Part shown: positions 39,179 to 48,925 of the stretch, in pieces | Layout of the letters: every line of letters starts with the position of its first letter | How positions within the stretch are numbered: position 1 is the first letter of the stretch | Assembly: GCA_934754515.1 (NCBI GenBank) | Contig: CAKVIG010000001.1 | Span: 124,001-188,000 of the forward strand | Direction: 5' to 3' | DNA: 64,000 bases | Origin: an uncultured Candidatus Melainabacteria bacterium | Lineage (GTDB): Bacteria > Cyanobacteriota > Vampirovibrionia > Gastranaerophilales > Gastranaerophilaceae | Program-made: the position numbers and the translations under genes | The notes under the pieces: model-generated | Database searches by the model: none | Told to the model about the DNA's origin: nothing | Seen by the model: the letters and a program-made list of their open reading frames with translations, nothing else

Positions 39179-40546
39179 ATGACAATTTTTGATGAAAATT
39201 TAATCTTAGAAACCATTAATATGATTAAGCTTCACAATTTTGATATCAGAACTGTGACGCTTACAATAAGTTTAAGAGATTGCTTAAGTGAAGATGTAAA
39301 TGTAGTTTGTGACAAAATAAAATACAAACTCGATAAATATGCACACAATTTAGTTTCTTATGCAAACGAAATAGAAAATGATTACTCAATTCCAATTGTA
39401 AATAAAAGGATTGCGGTTACTCCTATTTCTTTGGTTGGTGAAGCATGTAAGACAAAAGATTATGTAAAAATAGCCAAAACTCTTGATGAATGCGCGAATA
39501 ATCTTGGCATTGATTTTATCGGTGGTTTTTCTGCACTTGTAGAAAAAGGCTTTACTCAAGGCGATAAGGCTTTAATTGAAGCAATACCTGAGGCTTTAGC
39601 TTGCACAAACAGATTATGTTCATCAGTAAATGTCGGAACTTCAAAAGCTGGAATAAATATGGATGCTGTTTTAAAAATGGCTGAAACAATCAAAAAATCA
39701 GCAGAATTAACAGCAGATAAAGATGGTTTGGGCGCAGCAAAACTTGTTGTATTTTGTAATTCAGTAAGCGATAATCCGTTTATGGCGGGTGCTTATTGCG
39801 GTTATGGAGAACCTGAATGTGCATTAAATATAGGCGTTTCAGGTCCTGGGGTTGTTAGAGCTGCAATTCGGGATTTGGATAAAAAAGCTGATTTAGGCGT
39901 TTTGTCTAATAAAATTAAACAAACAGCCTATAAAATTACAACTACAGGCGAACTTATCGGTCGCAAAATGGCTAAGAAGCTTGGTATTCCGTTTGGCGTG
40001 ATTGATTTATCGCTTGCGCCTACACCAGCAATCGGCGATAGTGTTGCACAAATATTCCAAGCAATGGGTTTGGAACACGCTGGCGCGCACGGTACAACTG
40101 CAGCATTAGCAATGCTTAATGACGCAGTTAAAAAAGGCGGGATTATGGCAAGCTCTTATGTTGGCGGACTTTCAGGTGCTTTTATTCCTGTTTCTGAAGA
40201 CGCTGGAATGATTGAAGCTGCTACAAACGGATATTTAACTTTTGATAAATTGGAAGCAATGACTTGTGTTTGCTCTGTAGGGCTTGATATGATTGCAATT
40301 GCCGGCGACACTCCAACTTCTACAATAGCAGGTATGATTGCGGATGAAATGGCAATCGGTATGATTAACAAAAAAACAACTGCAGTGAGGATTATCCCTG
40401 CGCCAAACAAAAAAGTCGGTGATAAAGTCGTATTTGGAGGCTTGTTGGGAGAAGCTCCGATTATGAGCGTAAACACTCTTTCTTCTGCAGGTTTTGTTGA
40501 AAGAGGCGGAAGAATTCCTGCGCCAATACACAGTTTGAATAATTAG
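39179..40546 (+). CDS. DUF711/UPF0210 family protein
   Basis: 455 residues, full length for the UPF0210 (PFL) family: R-T-V-T-L-x-I-S-L, K-R-I-A-V-T-P-I-S-L-V, D-F-I-G-G-F-S-A-L-V-x-K-G, N-V-G-T-S-K-A-G-I-N-M-D-A-V, G-E-P-E-C-A-L-N-I-G-V-S-G-P-G-V-V, and S-Y-V-G-G-L-S-G-A-F-I-P-V-S-E-D. The fold is related to a glycyl-radical-like barrel, but the reaction is not established. It heads a three-gene unit with a small protein and an HxlR regulator. Confidence 0.9.
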   Translation: MTIFDENLILETINMIKLHNFDIRTVTLTISLRDCLSEDVNVVCDKIKYKLDKYAHNLVSYANEIENDYSIPIVNKRIAVTPISLVGEACKTKDYVKIAKTLDECANNLGIDFIGGFSALVEKGFTQGDKALIEAIPEALACTNRLCSSVNVGTSKAGINMDAVLKMAETIKKSAELTADKDGLGAAKLVVFCNSVSDNPFMAGAYCGYGEPECALNIGVSGPGVVRAAIRDLDKKADLGVLSNKIKQTAYKITTTGELIGRKMAKKLGIPFGVIDLSLAPTPAIGDSVAQIFQAMGLEHAGAHGTTAALAMLNDAVKKGGIMASSYVGGLSGAFIPVSEDAGMIEAATNGYLTFDKLEAMTCVCSVGLDMIAIAGDTPTSTIAGMIADEMAIGMINKKTTAVRIIPAPNKKVGDKVVFGGLLGEAPIMSVNTLSSAGFVERGGRIPAPIHSLNN

Positions 40547-40562
40547 AGATTAAGGATAAAAA

Positions 40563-40886
40563 ATGGCAACTTTTAAAGATATGGAAGACAGCTTGAAAAG
40601 CTTCATTATACAAGAACAATCAGATGCGCATAACGCAAAATCCGTAAATAATGCAAAGTATAATAATATAAAGGTTTGGATGGACCCTGGGAAATATGTG
40701 GAGCCGCATTTCTTTATAAGAATTTCAATCTCAGAAGCTGTTTTTAATCTTGCAGACTGTTCAAAAATTAACGGTGGACTTGGTTACGAAGAAAGATTTG
40801 TTATAAAGTGGTTTGGCAGAATGGGAATTAAAGAAAAATTAAAAGATCTTTGGTCAGATGCTGAAAAAGTCAAAGAGGATAGGTAA
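40563..40886 (+). CDS. Hypothetical protein
   Basis: 107 residues, not recognised. Contains K-V-W-M-D-P-G-K-Y-V-E-P-H-F-F-I-R-I-S-I-S-E and ends in a charged helix (K-D-L-W-S-D-A-E-K-V-K-E). Probably a small alpha/beta protein. Starts 16 bases after the DUF711 gene and ends directly before the HxlR gene, so it belongs to that operon. Confidence 0.75.
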   Translation: MATFKDMEDSLKSFIIQEQSDAHNAKSVNNAKYNNIKVWMDPGKYVEPHFFIRISISEAVFNLADCSKINGGLGYEERFVIKWFGRMGIKEKLKDLWSDAEKVKEDR

Positions 40887-41231
40887 TTGCAGTATAAAGA
40901 TTTGGCAGTAAATCCTGTAAGTGTGGTTTTGCAGCTTGTTGGTGCGAAGTGGAAAATTCTTGTTATAAAAGAATTGCTCAAAAAAGAAATGCGCTTTGTT
41001 GAGTTAAAAAAGCATTTGGGTTGCACGGCTAAAGTTTTGACTAACTGCCTCAAAGAACTTGAAGAAGACGGTCTTGTTGTTAGAGAAAAAGACGAAATTG
41101 CTTTTAATCGGGTTGAGTATTATTTAACAGATATCGGCTATACTTTGCGCCCCGTTGTTGACTCTATGCAAAAATGGGGGCAAGAATACAAAAAGTACCG
41201 CAAACTTCAAGAAAAATATAAAGTTCTTTAA
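40887..41231 (+). CDS. HxlR-family transcriptional regulator
   Basis: 114 residues. Starts with TTG directly after the previous stop, with GAGG 8 bases upstream. N-P-V-S-V-V-L-Q-L-V-G-A-K-W-K-I-L-V-I-K-E-L, M-R-F-V-E-L-K-K-H-L, K-V-L-T-N-C-L-K-E-L-E-E-D-G-L-V-V-R and E-Y-Y-L-T-D-I-G-Y-T-L are the HxlR winged-helix signature. The usual N-terminal sensing Cys is absent; a Cys lies in the recognition region (H-L-G-C-T-A-K). It probably regulates its own operon. Confidence 0.87.
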   Translation: MQYKDLAVNPVSVVLQLVGAKWKILVIKELLKKEMRFVELKKHLGCTAKVLTNCLKELEEDGLVVREKDEIAFNRVEYYLTDIGYTLRPVVDSMQKWGQEYKKYRKLQEKYKVL

Positions 41232-41235
41232 TTTT

Positions 41236-41886
41236 TTATTCTTCTATTGCTAGAATTCTTGGTAATTTACCGACTTCTCTGATTTGACGTTCAAATTCGC
41301 TTATATCAACACTGATTGCATCAAATGTATTGTAGTGCATTGGAATAACTTCGCTAACGCCCAGCCATTCGGAAGCCTTGACAGCATGTTCAATATCCAT
41401 TGTGTATTTTCCGCCGATTGGAAGCATTGCAATGTCAGGTTCATACATTTCACCAATCATTTTCATTTCTGTATTAAGGCAAGTATCACCTGCGTGGTAA
41501 ATTGTTTGACCTTCAATTTGAAATACAAATCCGCAAGGGCAACCGCCATAAATTCCATCAGGTGTTGAATTCGAATGGAATGCAGGAACAAGAATTGCTC
41601 TGCCCCAGCTGTAATCACGCCATGCGCCTAATCCCATATCAATTGAGCGTGTGCCGTGTTTCGCGCAATAGTTTGCAAGTTCATAAACTGCTGTAATTGG
41701 TGCACCTGTTTTTTTAGAAATCTCGATTGCACTTCCTAAATGGTCGCCGTGAGCGTGCGACACGAAAATATCATAAATATTTTCTGCTTTATAATCAGGT
41801 ACTGCAACCAAAAACGGGTCGATTAAAATCTTTTTGCCTTTTGTTTCAATTTCAAATGCGCTATGTCCTAAATATTTTATGTTCAT
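41236..41886 (-). CDS. UPF0173 metal-dependent hydrolase
   Basis: 216 residues of the metallo-beta-lactamase fold. The metal site S-H-A-H-G-D-H near residues 46-52, the H-A-G-D-T strand, F-H-S-N-S-T-P-D-G and the C-terminal P-M-H-Y-N-T-F all match the UPF0173 group. Substrate unknown. GGAG lies 7 bases before the ATG. Converges with the HxlR gene, 4 bases apart. Confidence 0.92.
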   Translation of the reverse strand: MNIKYLGHSAFEIETKGKKILIDPFLVAVPDYKAENIYDIFVSHAHGDHLGSAIEISKKTGAPITAVYELANYCAKHGTRSIDMGLGAWRDYSWGRAILVPAFHSNSTPDGIYGGCPCGFVFQIEGQTIYHAGDTCLNTEMKMIGEMYEPDIAMLPIGGKYTMDIEHAVKASEWLGVSEVIPMHYNTFDAISVDISEFERQIREVGKLPRILAIEE

Positions 41887-41920
41887 ATCAATTCTCCAAT
41901 TATTCTTTTCTCCCTTCGCC

Positions 41921-41988
41921 CTGTTTGCCCAGTAAACAAGTCTTGGTTATTCCCTCGCCTTACAGGAGAGGGTTAGGGTGAGGTGAAG
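41921..41988. repeat. Family E repeat
   Basis: Read on the minus strand: CACCTCACCCTAACCCT joined directly to CTCCTGTAAGGCGAGGGA. The copy at 4965 has about 75 extra bases at this junction. Confidence 0.7.
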
Positions 41989-42029
41989 TCCTGTAAAGTA
42001 AAATTATCTATTGCGACAATTCATTACAA

Positions 42030-42980
42030 TTATAAATTAATAAAACACGCCGAGCAATGATAAATTGATTTTTCAATCAATTTTGGCTCTTGCATATCAC
42101 ACAATCCGGCTTTAAAATGTTCGCATCTCGGATGAAATTTACATCCGAAAATTTCTTCTTGAATGCTCGGTGGTGCACCTTCTATTGTTTTAAGTTTTAG
42201 TGCAGGATTTTTTTCCGGCAGTGAATTCAAAAGTGCAATCGAATACGGATGCTGCGGATGTTTGAAAAATTCTTCTGACGGAGCTTCTTCTACTATGTGT
42301 CCTGCATACATTACAGAAATATTGTCTGCATAGTTGCTTACAAGTGCTAAATCATGTGAAATTAGAAGGATTGTTGTCTTGAATTCTCGTTTAATTTCAT
42401 CAATTAAATCCATAATTTGTTTCTGAATTGTAACATCTAAAGCTGTTGTAGGTTCATCTGCAATGATTAATTCTGCGTTACAAGCAAGTGCCATTGCAAT
42501 AATTATGCGTTGTTTCATCCCGCCTGAAAACTCATGCGGATAAAAATTCAGCTTGTTGTCAATATCGGGAATTTTTACTAAATCTAAAACCTCTTTAGCT
42601 TTTCTTAAAGCTTGCCTGTCATTAACTTTACTGTGCGCTCGAATTGCTTCTACTAACTGATTACCCACTGTATAAAGCGGATTAAGCGAAGTCATCGGGT
42701 CTTGTGGAATAAGTGCGATTTTGTTTCCGCGCAAATCGCGCATTTGTTTTTCTTTTAATGTAAGTAAATTTTCATTGTTAAAAATTACCTCACCGCTTTT
42801 AATTTCTGCACCTTTAGGCAAAAGTCGCATAACAGACATTGCAGTCATTGTTTTTCCGCAGCCTGATTCGCCGACAAGTGCGTGCATAATTCCGCGTTCT
42901 AAAGACAAGTTAACGTTATAAAGTGCTTGATATTTGCCGAAAAACAAATTGAGGTTTTTGATTTCTAAAATTTTCTCCAT
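42030..42980 (-). CDS. Oligopeptide/dipeptide ABC transporter ATP-binding protein (OppD/DppD type)
   Basis: 316 residues. Walker A G-E-S-G-C-G-K-T at 37-44, signature F-S-G-G-M-K-Q-R, Walker B L-I-I-A-D-E-P-T-T-A-L-D, and the family's C-terminal oligopeptide/dipeptide domain with the H-P-Y-S-I-A-L-L-N-S-L-P motif and Cys residues C-K-F-H-P-R-C...C...C that resemble the Fe-S-like cluster of DppD/OppD. No permease or binding-protein gene is adjacent in the window. TACAAT (minus strand) lies 6 bases before the ATG, predicting a leaderless mRNA. Confidence 0.9.
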   Translation of the reverse strand: MEKILEIKNLNLFFGKYQALYNVNLSLERGIMHALVGESGCGKTMTAMSVMRLLPKGAEIKSGEVIFNNENLLTLKEKQMRDLRGNKIALIPQDPMTSLNPLYTVGNQLVEAIRAHSKVNDRQALRKAKEVLDLVKIPDIDNKLNFYPHEFSGGMKQRIIIAMALACNAELIIADEPTTALDVTIQKQIMDLIDEIKREFKTTILLISHDLALVSNYADNISVMYAGHIVEEAPSEEFFKHPQHPYSIALLNSLPEKNPALKLKTIEGAPPSIQEEIFGCKFHPRCEHFKAGLCDMQEPKLIEKSIYHCSACFINL

Positions 42981-43034
42981 AAGAACATTGTAGTGCTTAT
43001 GGAGAAAAAATGGAATAGCATAGAGAGATAATTT

Positions 43035-46000
43035 TTAGAACTTAAACAAATTCTTCAATTCTTCTGCGCTGTTTTTTAATTGGTCTTTTGTCGCATTCCA
43101 CTGTTCTTTAGAAGTTGTAACCGCATCAGTTACGCTTTGAATTGTGTTTGTAACGTCTGTGCCAACGGATGTTTTTATGTCGTTTATTGTTTCTTTCATT
43201 GTTTTTGTTTCTATTGCACTTGTGTCAACTTCTGTTAACCATTTGAAAGATTTAATTGAAGAAGCTTTTCCTGCAATTCCGCTATGAAGAACTTTGAAGT
43301 CTTTATATGTAGTACTTCCGTTTGTCAAAGCCGGAATTTGGCTTACAGCTTCATTTTTAGGACTTGCAGTAAGTGTATTTACAAAGTTTGCAGTAGATGT
43401 TCCGAATTTAGGAATGTAGCTCAAAAGTTTTGTTGCAGATAATTGACCGATTGGTCCCATTTTTGCAACAACAGAGCCGTCCAAACGTCCCAAAATTACC
43501 AAAATTGCATTTCCGCTCAAAAGATTGTATTTACCTTTTACGTAGTATGCAAGTAATGGCCCTGAACTTTTTACCGGATTAAGTTCTGCCCAACCGTTAG
43601 CAAATGTTAATTTACCGTTCAGAGAATTAAATGTTGCAGTATCCGCAATTCCCACAGCGTTCGAAATCGTTGCAACTGTTGATTTTAGTAGGGCACTGTT
43701 TACAATATTATCGGCTTGCAAGAAGTTTTCAAGACGTCCGATTGTACCAAACGCACCGTTCTTGATTTCAAAATTCAAATTACCGCGCATTGAATTCATC
43801 ATTTCGTTATAATCTGCAACGGTTAAATTCAATTTTGTATCAAATCCTAAAGTACCTGTTAAAGCGTTCTTGATACCTGTTGCGCCATAAACGGCTTTTT
43901 CAGCGTTCAAACCTTCACCTTTAAAATCAACTGTAGTTTTTGCGTTATTCAAATTATAAATAATATTACCGTTGATTTTTCCGTTGAATGCGCTTCCCTT
44001 CAAGTTTTTAAGATAGAAGTTTTCGCCTTTCATTGAAAAATCACTTGATAATGTTTCAGCTTCAATTCCGCCTGACGCGAATTTTTCAAGAGTCGCGCTT
44101 CCGTTTAAAATTGCGCCGTTTAGCTTGATTGCCATATTTGTGATGTTTACAGGAATTTCAGGAATACTTAGGCTTGGCACACTTGCTTGACCCTTCAAAA
44201 TCGGATTAACCATGTTGCCTGTGATGCCGATATTTCCCGTAAATGTCATTTTAGATTTGTCAAACATCGGAACAATTATCGTAGAAGGTGCAGTAGTTGT
44301 GTAATTCAAGTCCAGTGTTTGTTTTGCGATATTAACATTGCCTGTTAAATTTGATTTAATATCGCCCGTTGTAACAAAATCAAGTGTCATCTTGTCTTTC
44401 AAGTAATTTTTGATTTTACCTGAAACATTTATCTTGATTTTTTCAATCACAACAGGTGTTTGAGGAATTTCCAATTCGTCTTCTCTAATGTTCATCACTA
44501 ATGTTGGAATTGAAACTTTCGCAGCAGGATTGATTGCTAAAAGATTGGTGCTTTTTGCGTTACCTGAGAAAGTTTTTCCGTCAGACGTTATATTAACTAC
44601 CGTCAAAGGTGCTTTTAACACTGTATTTGCAGGAACGTTTTTGATATTAAGGTTTTCAAGATTGATTTTTACAAGCGGATTAATTTTATCCAACTTACCC
44701 TTAATATCCACATTCATTGAAACCGTGCCTGAATTTACATTGTTGTCTTTCAGTAAAGCAGCTTGACCAATAGCTACAATCAGACCTTTTAAATTTAGTT
44801 TGTTAGCCGTCAAATGCAAGTCACTCACTGCATCTTCGCTAATTGTGCCATAGAATTTCAGAGGCTGATTAAGAATAGAAAAACCTACATTTTTGATATT
44901 AATATTGTTGTTATCTAATCGAATATCTGCGTTAATATTGTCTACGCCGATTTTATACAAACCGTAATAAATATTGGCTGTCGGAACTTTCAAATAACCG
45001 CTTGATTTAACGGTTTTGAGGTCGGATTTGATGTTAAAATCAGCGTCCAATTTGCCGTTTGCGCTCAAAGTTTGTAAATCTTTTATGTTGAAAATATTAG
45101 CAACATCTTTTGTGATTTTCAAAATATTTGCGATTTGTGCACCAGACTTGAAATTCATATCAATTTTAGGCTTGTTGCCTGTTTTAATCGTTCCGTTTAA
45201 ATGTGAAACTTCGTCTTTTGCTGTATAGATATCAGATAAAATGTCAATGCTGTTGCCTTTGAATTTCAAATCCGCATTACTTGCAGGAAGATTGATTAAA
45301 GAAACATTTGAAATGCTTACCTGACCTTTGATATCGTCTTGTGCTACCGTTAAATCAGCGTCAGCGTTAGCCGTAAGCTTGTATTGATAAATTCCGTCCA
45401 AGATTCCTATGATATCAACAGGTTGAGTTTCTTCTTTATTTTCTTCCATTGGTTGTGGATTGCAAACCAAATCATTTAATTCTAAATCAGGCATGATTTT
45501 GTTGAAAATTTTAACGTTGTAGTTAAATTGTTCTCTATCGCGCAAAGTCATTTTACCGTTTGTTGCAACTTTAATGTGCTTATTCAAAATAAAATCTGTG
45601 ATTTCGGCTTTGTCGCCCGATACAACATAGTTATTAACCCCGTCCGTTAAGACTACATTATAATTGCCGACTCTTATATCAGGCAAATGGTTTGAAAGTT
45701 TTAAACCGAACGGCAAAACAACAGGTTCTGTTTGAATTTCTGTGTTTTCATCTTCTTCTTGTTGCGGTAAATATTTTTCTACATCAAAATGACCTTTATG
45801 ATCCATTTTGATATTCGCATTAGCGGATTTTAACTGAACGGCGTCAATTCTGATTTGTCGAGCAAAAAGCGGAAGAAGCGACATTTTAACCTGAAAATTT
45901 TCTGCGTTTAAAATTTCTTCGTCTTTAGGAGTCAGAAGTTTGAAATTGTGAACTTTAACTCCCGCTGTTAGTTTCGGAGTCGTAACGAATTTAATGCCCT

Positions 46001-46169
46001 CAATAGATGAATTCAATCCGCAAGAGTCTTTGATTATTTTAGAAATTTCGCCGGAATAATTATTCGCAATTGTATCCAGTGCAAAAGGTGCTAACAAAAA
46101 TAATGAATACGCGCTCAAAACAGTTGCACTAACTGCAATTCCTGCTCTTTTCCAGAATTTTTTACTCAT
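43035..46169 (-). CDS. Large AsmA-like envelope protein
   Basis: 1044 residues. One N-terminal membrane segment at about 10-30, then a very long beta-rich region of repeated short strands with no Cys clusters, as in the AsmA/TamB/YhdP family of bridge-like lipid transport proteins that span the periplasm. Signatures near the N-terminus (K-V-H-N-F-K-L-L-T-P-K-D, L-P-L-F-A-R-Q-I-R-I-D-A-V-Q-L) and the G-T-V-S-M-N-V-D-I-K-G-K segment fit. The C-terminal ~100 residues are helical. GGAGG precedes the ATG. It implies a diderm envelope. Lipid cargo not known. Confidence 0.85.
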   Translation of the reverse strand: MSKKFWKRAGIAVSATVLSAYSLFLLAPFALDTIANNYSGEISKIIKDSCGLNSSIEGIKFVTTPKLTAGVKVHNFKLLTPKDEEILNAENFQVKMSLLPLFARQIRIDAVQLKSANANIKMDHKGHFDVEKYLPQQEEDENTEIQTEPVVLPFGLKLSNHLPDIRVGNYNVVLTDGVNNYVVSGDKAEITDFILNKHIKVATNGKMTLRDREQFNYNVKIFNKIMPDLELNDLVCNPQPMEENKEETQPVDIIGILDGIYQYKLTANADADLTVAQDDIKGQVSISNVSLINLPASNADLKFKGNSIDILSDIYTAKDEVSHLNGTIKTGNKPKIDMNFKSGAQIANILKITKDVANIFNIKDLQTLSANGKLDADFNIKSDLKTVKSSGYLKVPTANIYYGLYKIGVDNINADIRLDNNNINIKNVGFSILNQPLKFYGTISEDAVSDLHLTANKLNLKGLIVAIGQAALLKDNNVNSGTVSMNVDIKGKLDKINPLVKINLENLNIKNVPANTVLKAPLTVVNITSDGKTFSGNAKSTNLLAINPAAKVSIPTLVMNIREDELEIPQTPVVIEKIKINVSGKIKNYLKDKMTLDFVTTGDIKSNLTGNVNIAKQTLDLNYTTTAPSTIIVPMFDKSKMTFTGNIGITGNMVNPILKGQASVPSLSIPEIPVNITNMAIKLNGAILNGSATLEKFASGGIEAETLSSDFSMKGENFYLKNLKGSAFNGKINGNIIYNLNNAKTTVDFKGEGLNAEKAVYGATGIKNALTGTLGFDTKLNLTVADYNEMMNSMRGNLNFEIKNGAFGTIGRLENFLQADNIVNSALLKSTVATISNAVGIADTATFNSLNGKLTFANGWAELNPVKSSGPLLAYYVKGKYNLLSGNAILVILGRLDGSVVAKMGPIGQLSATKLLSYIPKFGTSTANFVNTLTASPKNEAVSQIPALTNGSTTYKDFKVLHSGIAGKASSIKSFKWLTEVDTSAIETKTMKETINDIKTSVGTDVTNTIQSVTDAVTTSKEQWNATKDQLKNSAEELKNLFKF

Positions 46170-46199
46170 AGAAAAACCTCCGTTTATAATCGCTCGAAA

Positions 46200-46393
46200 A
46201 CATTTATATTATAGCCTAAATATTGGTTTTGAATATAGTCCGTAGGGTGATTATTTCCATGCTAGACTTTAGTTGATTCTTATACTAAAATTTTCCTTGT
46301 AATAGTTAGAGGGATCCACCTCTTTAGGGAAGTAAATCTGTTAGTAGATTGTTGCTACAGACAAAAGATTTATTTCAAGAAAGGATAAAAAGA
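46200..46393 (+). other. thrS 5' leader, possibly structured
   Basis: About 190 bases with AGAGGGATCCACCTCTT and CTGTTAGTAG...GCTACAG hairpins. I see no T-box consensus. A leader of this size before an aminoacyl-tRNA synthetase may hold control elements, but nothing recognisable supports it. Confidence 0.25.
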
Positions 46394-48166
46394 ATGGAAA
46401 AAAACAACGAAACACTAAGAGTTCTCAGACACTCTTGCTCACACATCATGGCTCAAGCCGTTCAAAAGCTGTTCCCACAAGCAAAGTTAGCTATCGGACC
46501 GGCAACCGATGACGGTTTTTATTACGATTTCGATTTAACAGACGGTTATTCTTTTACGGAAGAGGATTTGGCTAAAATCGAAGAAGAAATGAAAAACATT
46601 ATCAAACAAAATTTGACATTTGAAAAGTTTGTTATTCCTGATGTAGAAAAACAAATTGCCGAATTTAAAGCAGAAGGCGAAATCTACAAAGCAGAATTGT
46701 TGGAAGAACACAAAAACGACAATCCGACTTTGTACTTGACAAAAGATAAAGACGGCAATGTATTATTTAACGATTTATGTGCAGGACCTCACATTCCTAA
46801 CACATCTTATATAAAAGGTAACGCTATTAAACTTCTTAAAGTTGCTGGTGCTTATTGGAGAGGCAACGAAAAGAACAAAATGCTTCAAAGAATTTATGCT
46901 ACTGCATACTGGAATAAAGAAGATTTGCAAGCTTATTTAACATTTATTGAAGAAGCTGCAAAACGTGACCACAGAAAACTTGGTACTCAATTAGATTTAT
47001 TCTCAGTTAGAGAAGAAATTGGCGGCGGCTTAGTTTTGTGGCACCCAAATCTTTATACAGTAAGAGAACAAATCGAAAACTATTGGAGAGAAGAACACAG
47101 AAAACGTGGTTATGTGATTGTTCAAACTCCTCAAATCGCCAAATCTAAATTGTGGGAAATTTCAGGTCACATGGACCACTACAAAGAAAACATGTTCTTT
47201 ATCCAAAAAGATGAAGATTCTGATGAACAATATGTAGTAAAACCAATGAACTGCCCATTCCACATTTTGATTTATCAAGCAAACAGACATTCATACCGTT
47301 CATTACCATTAAGAATGGCTGAATTGGGTACAGTTTACAGAAAAGAAAAATCAGGTGCTTTGTCAGGTTTGACTCGTGTTCAAGGCTTTACTCAAGATGA
47401 TGCTCACATTTTCTGTACACCTGAACAATTGGTTGACGAAATTAACCAAATTATCGACTTTGTAGCTGATACAATGAAAATCTTCAAAATGGGTTTTGAA
47501 GTTGAACTTTCTACTCGTCCCGAAAGCTACGTTGGTGACTTGAAAAATTGGGAACTAGCTGAAGCAGGTTTGAAAGAAGCTATGGATAAACGTGGAATGA
47601 AATACGATATCAACGAAGGTGATGGCGCATTCTACGGCCCTAAAATTGACTTTAAGGTTAAAGATGCTCTTGGCAGAACTTGGCAGTGTGCTACAATTCA
47701 GCTTGACTTCAATCTTCCTGAAAGATTTGATATCAAGTACCAAGATAAAGACGGCAGCATGAAAACTCCTGTAATGCTTCACAGAGTTATCTTCGGTTCA
47801 ATGGAAAGATTCCATGGTATTTTGATTGAACACTATGCAGGTGCTTTCCCAACTTGGTTAGCACCAACTCAAGTTGCTATTGTTCCTATTTCAAACGAAA
47901 AACACGCAGACTTTGCAGAACAAGTTTACAAGAAAATGCGTGATGCAGGAATAAGAGTAAAACTTGATGACAGATCTGAATCTATGAACTACAAAATCAG
48001 AGAATCATTGCAAGACAAGAAAATTCCTTATGTTTGCGTAATCGGTGACAAGGAAATCGAAGCAAACGCTGTTGCAGTAAGAAAACGTGGCGTAGGTCAA
48101 GTTGGTACTGTTTCAGTTGATGAATTTATTGCTAATATCGAAAAAGAAATCAAAGATAGAGCGTAA
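46394..48166 (+). CDS. thrS: Threonyl-tRNA synthetase, without TGS domain
   Basis: Charges tRNA-Thr. 590 residues from the ATG at 46394 (AAAGGA upstream; the frame reaches 46349). The N-terminal TGS domain is missing: the protein begins directly with the N2 editing domain (R-H-S-C-S-H-I-M-A-Q-A-V, with H and C for editing and the later C-A-G-P-H-I). The class II core has motif 2 Y-R-K-E-K-S, zinc ligands in M-N-C-P-F-H and D-D-A-H-I-F and E-H-Y-A-G-A-F-P, motif 3, and a C-terminal anticodon domain. Cyanobacterial ThrRS has the same domain loss. Confidence 0.97.
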   Translation: MEKNNETLRVLRHSCSHIMAQAVQKLFPQAKLAIGPATDDGFYYDFDLTDGYSFTEEDLAKIEEEMKNIIKQNLTFEKFVIPDVEKQIAEFKAEGEIYKAELLEEHKNDNPTLYLTKDKDGNVLFNDLCAGPHIPNTSYIKGNAIKLLKVAGAYWRGNEKNKMLQRIYATAYWNKEDLQAYLTFIEEAAKRDHRKLGTQLDLFSVREEIGGGLVLWHPNLYTVREQIENYWREEHRKRGYVIVQTPQIAKSKLWEISGHMDHYKENMFFIQKDEDSDEQYVVKPMNCPFHILIYQANRHSYRSLPLRMAELGTVYRKEKSGALSGLTRVQGFTQDDAHIFCTPEQLVDEINQIIDFVADTMKIFKMGFEVELSTRPESYVGDLKNWELAEAGLKEAMDKRGMKYDINEGDGAFYGPKIDFKVKDALGRTWQCATIQLDFNLPERFDIKYQDKDGSMKTPVMLHRVIFGSMERFHGILIEHYAGAFPTWLAPTQVAIVPISNEKHADFAEQVYKKMRDAGIRVKLDDRSESMNYKIRESLQDKKIPYVCVIGDKEIEANAVAVRKRGVGQVGTVSVDEFIANIEKEIKDRA

Positions 48167-48185
48167 ATTTAATTTATCATTTTTG

Positions 48186-48224
48186 AACGGCGCAATACTG
48201 AAAGGTCTTGCGCCGTTTATTTTT
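48186..48224 (+). terminator. thrS terminator
   Basis: AACGGCGCAA pairs with TTGCGCCGTT, followed by TATTTTT. Confidence 0.85.
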
Positions 48225-48255
48225 AGTTCTATAATTAGGGAAGAAGGAGAAAGTT

Positions 48256-48912
48256 ATGAAAAAAGAATTGATATTTCTTGGACCACCGGCTTGTGGTAAA
48301 GGTACTCAAACTAACAGACTATCTGAATTTTTAGGTTTCCCTCATGTTGATACAGGTTCACTTTTGAGAGCAGAAATTTCTAAAGAATCAGAAGAAGGCA
48401 AAATTGCAAAATCTTTTATCGACAAAGGTCAACTTGTTCCTGCTGAATTGGTAGGCAGAATTATTGCTAAAAGATTGGCTGAAAAAGATTGCGAAAACGG
48501 ATATGTTTTAGACGGTTATCCAAGAAGCCTAGAACAAGCAAAAATGCTTGAAGAAATCAATAAAAATGTTGATAAAGAAGCTGCTTCTTTTAAGGCTATT
48601 TATTTTGATATTGATACTCAAATTCTTATCGAAAGAATTATTTATCGTGAATCTTGCCCTGTTTGTGGTGAAATTTATAACAAGAAATTTAAACCTTCTA
48701 AAGTTGCAGGCAAATGCGATAAATGTAATGTTGATTTGAAAACAAGAGCAGATGATAACGAAGAAACTGCAAAATTACGTTTCGAAACTTATTTCAACGA
48801 AACAGCTCCGCTTGTTAAATTCTATGAAGATAAAGGCGTTCTTTATAAGATTGATGCAAACGGTTCTATTGATGAAGTTTGGGAAAGACTTTTAAAAGTA
48901 GTAAATGCGTAA
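48256..48912 (+). CDS. adk: Adenylate kinase, zinc-type LID
   Basis: Interconverts ATP+AMP and 2 ADP. 218 residues. P-loop G-P-P-A-C-G-K-G-T at 9-17, D-G-Y-P-R near residue 90. The LID at about 128-165 carries C-P-V-C and C-D-K-C, so it should bind zinc as in Gram-positive and some other Adks. GGAG precedes the ATG. It stands alone, not next to secY. Confidence 0.97.
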   Translation: MKKELIFLGPPACGKGTQTNRLSEFLGFPHVDTGSLLRAEISKESEEGKIAKSFIDKGQLVPAELVGRIIAKRLAEKDCENGYVLDGYPRSLEQAKMLEEINKNVDKEAASFKAIYFDIDTQILIERIIYRESCPVCGEIYNKKFKPSKVAGKCDKCNVDLKTRADDNEETAKLRFETYFNETAPLVKFYEDKGVLYKIDANGSIDEVWERLLKVVNA

Positions 48913-48925
48913 TTGAAAAATGTAT

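Noticed and set aside
46200..46393. T-box riboswitch upstream of thrS
   Set aside because: No T-box sequence (AGGGTGGNACCGCG) and no specifier-loop structure are found.
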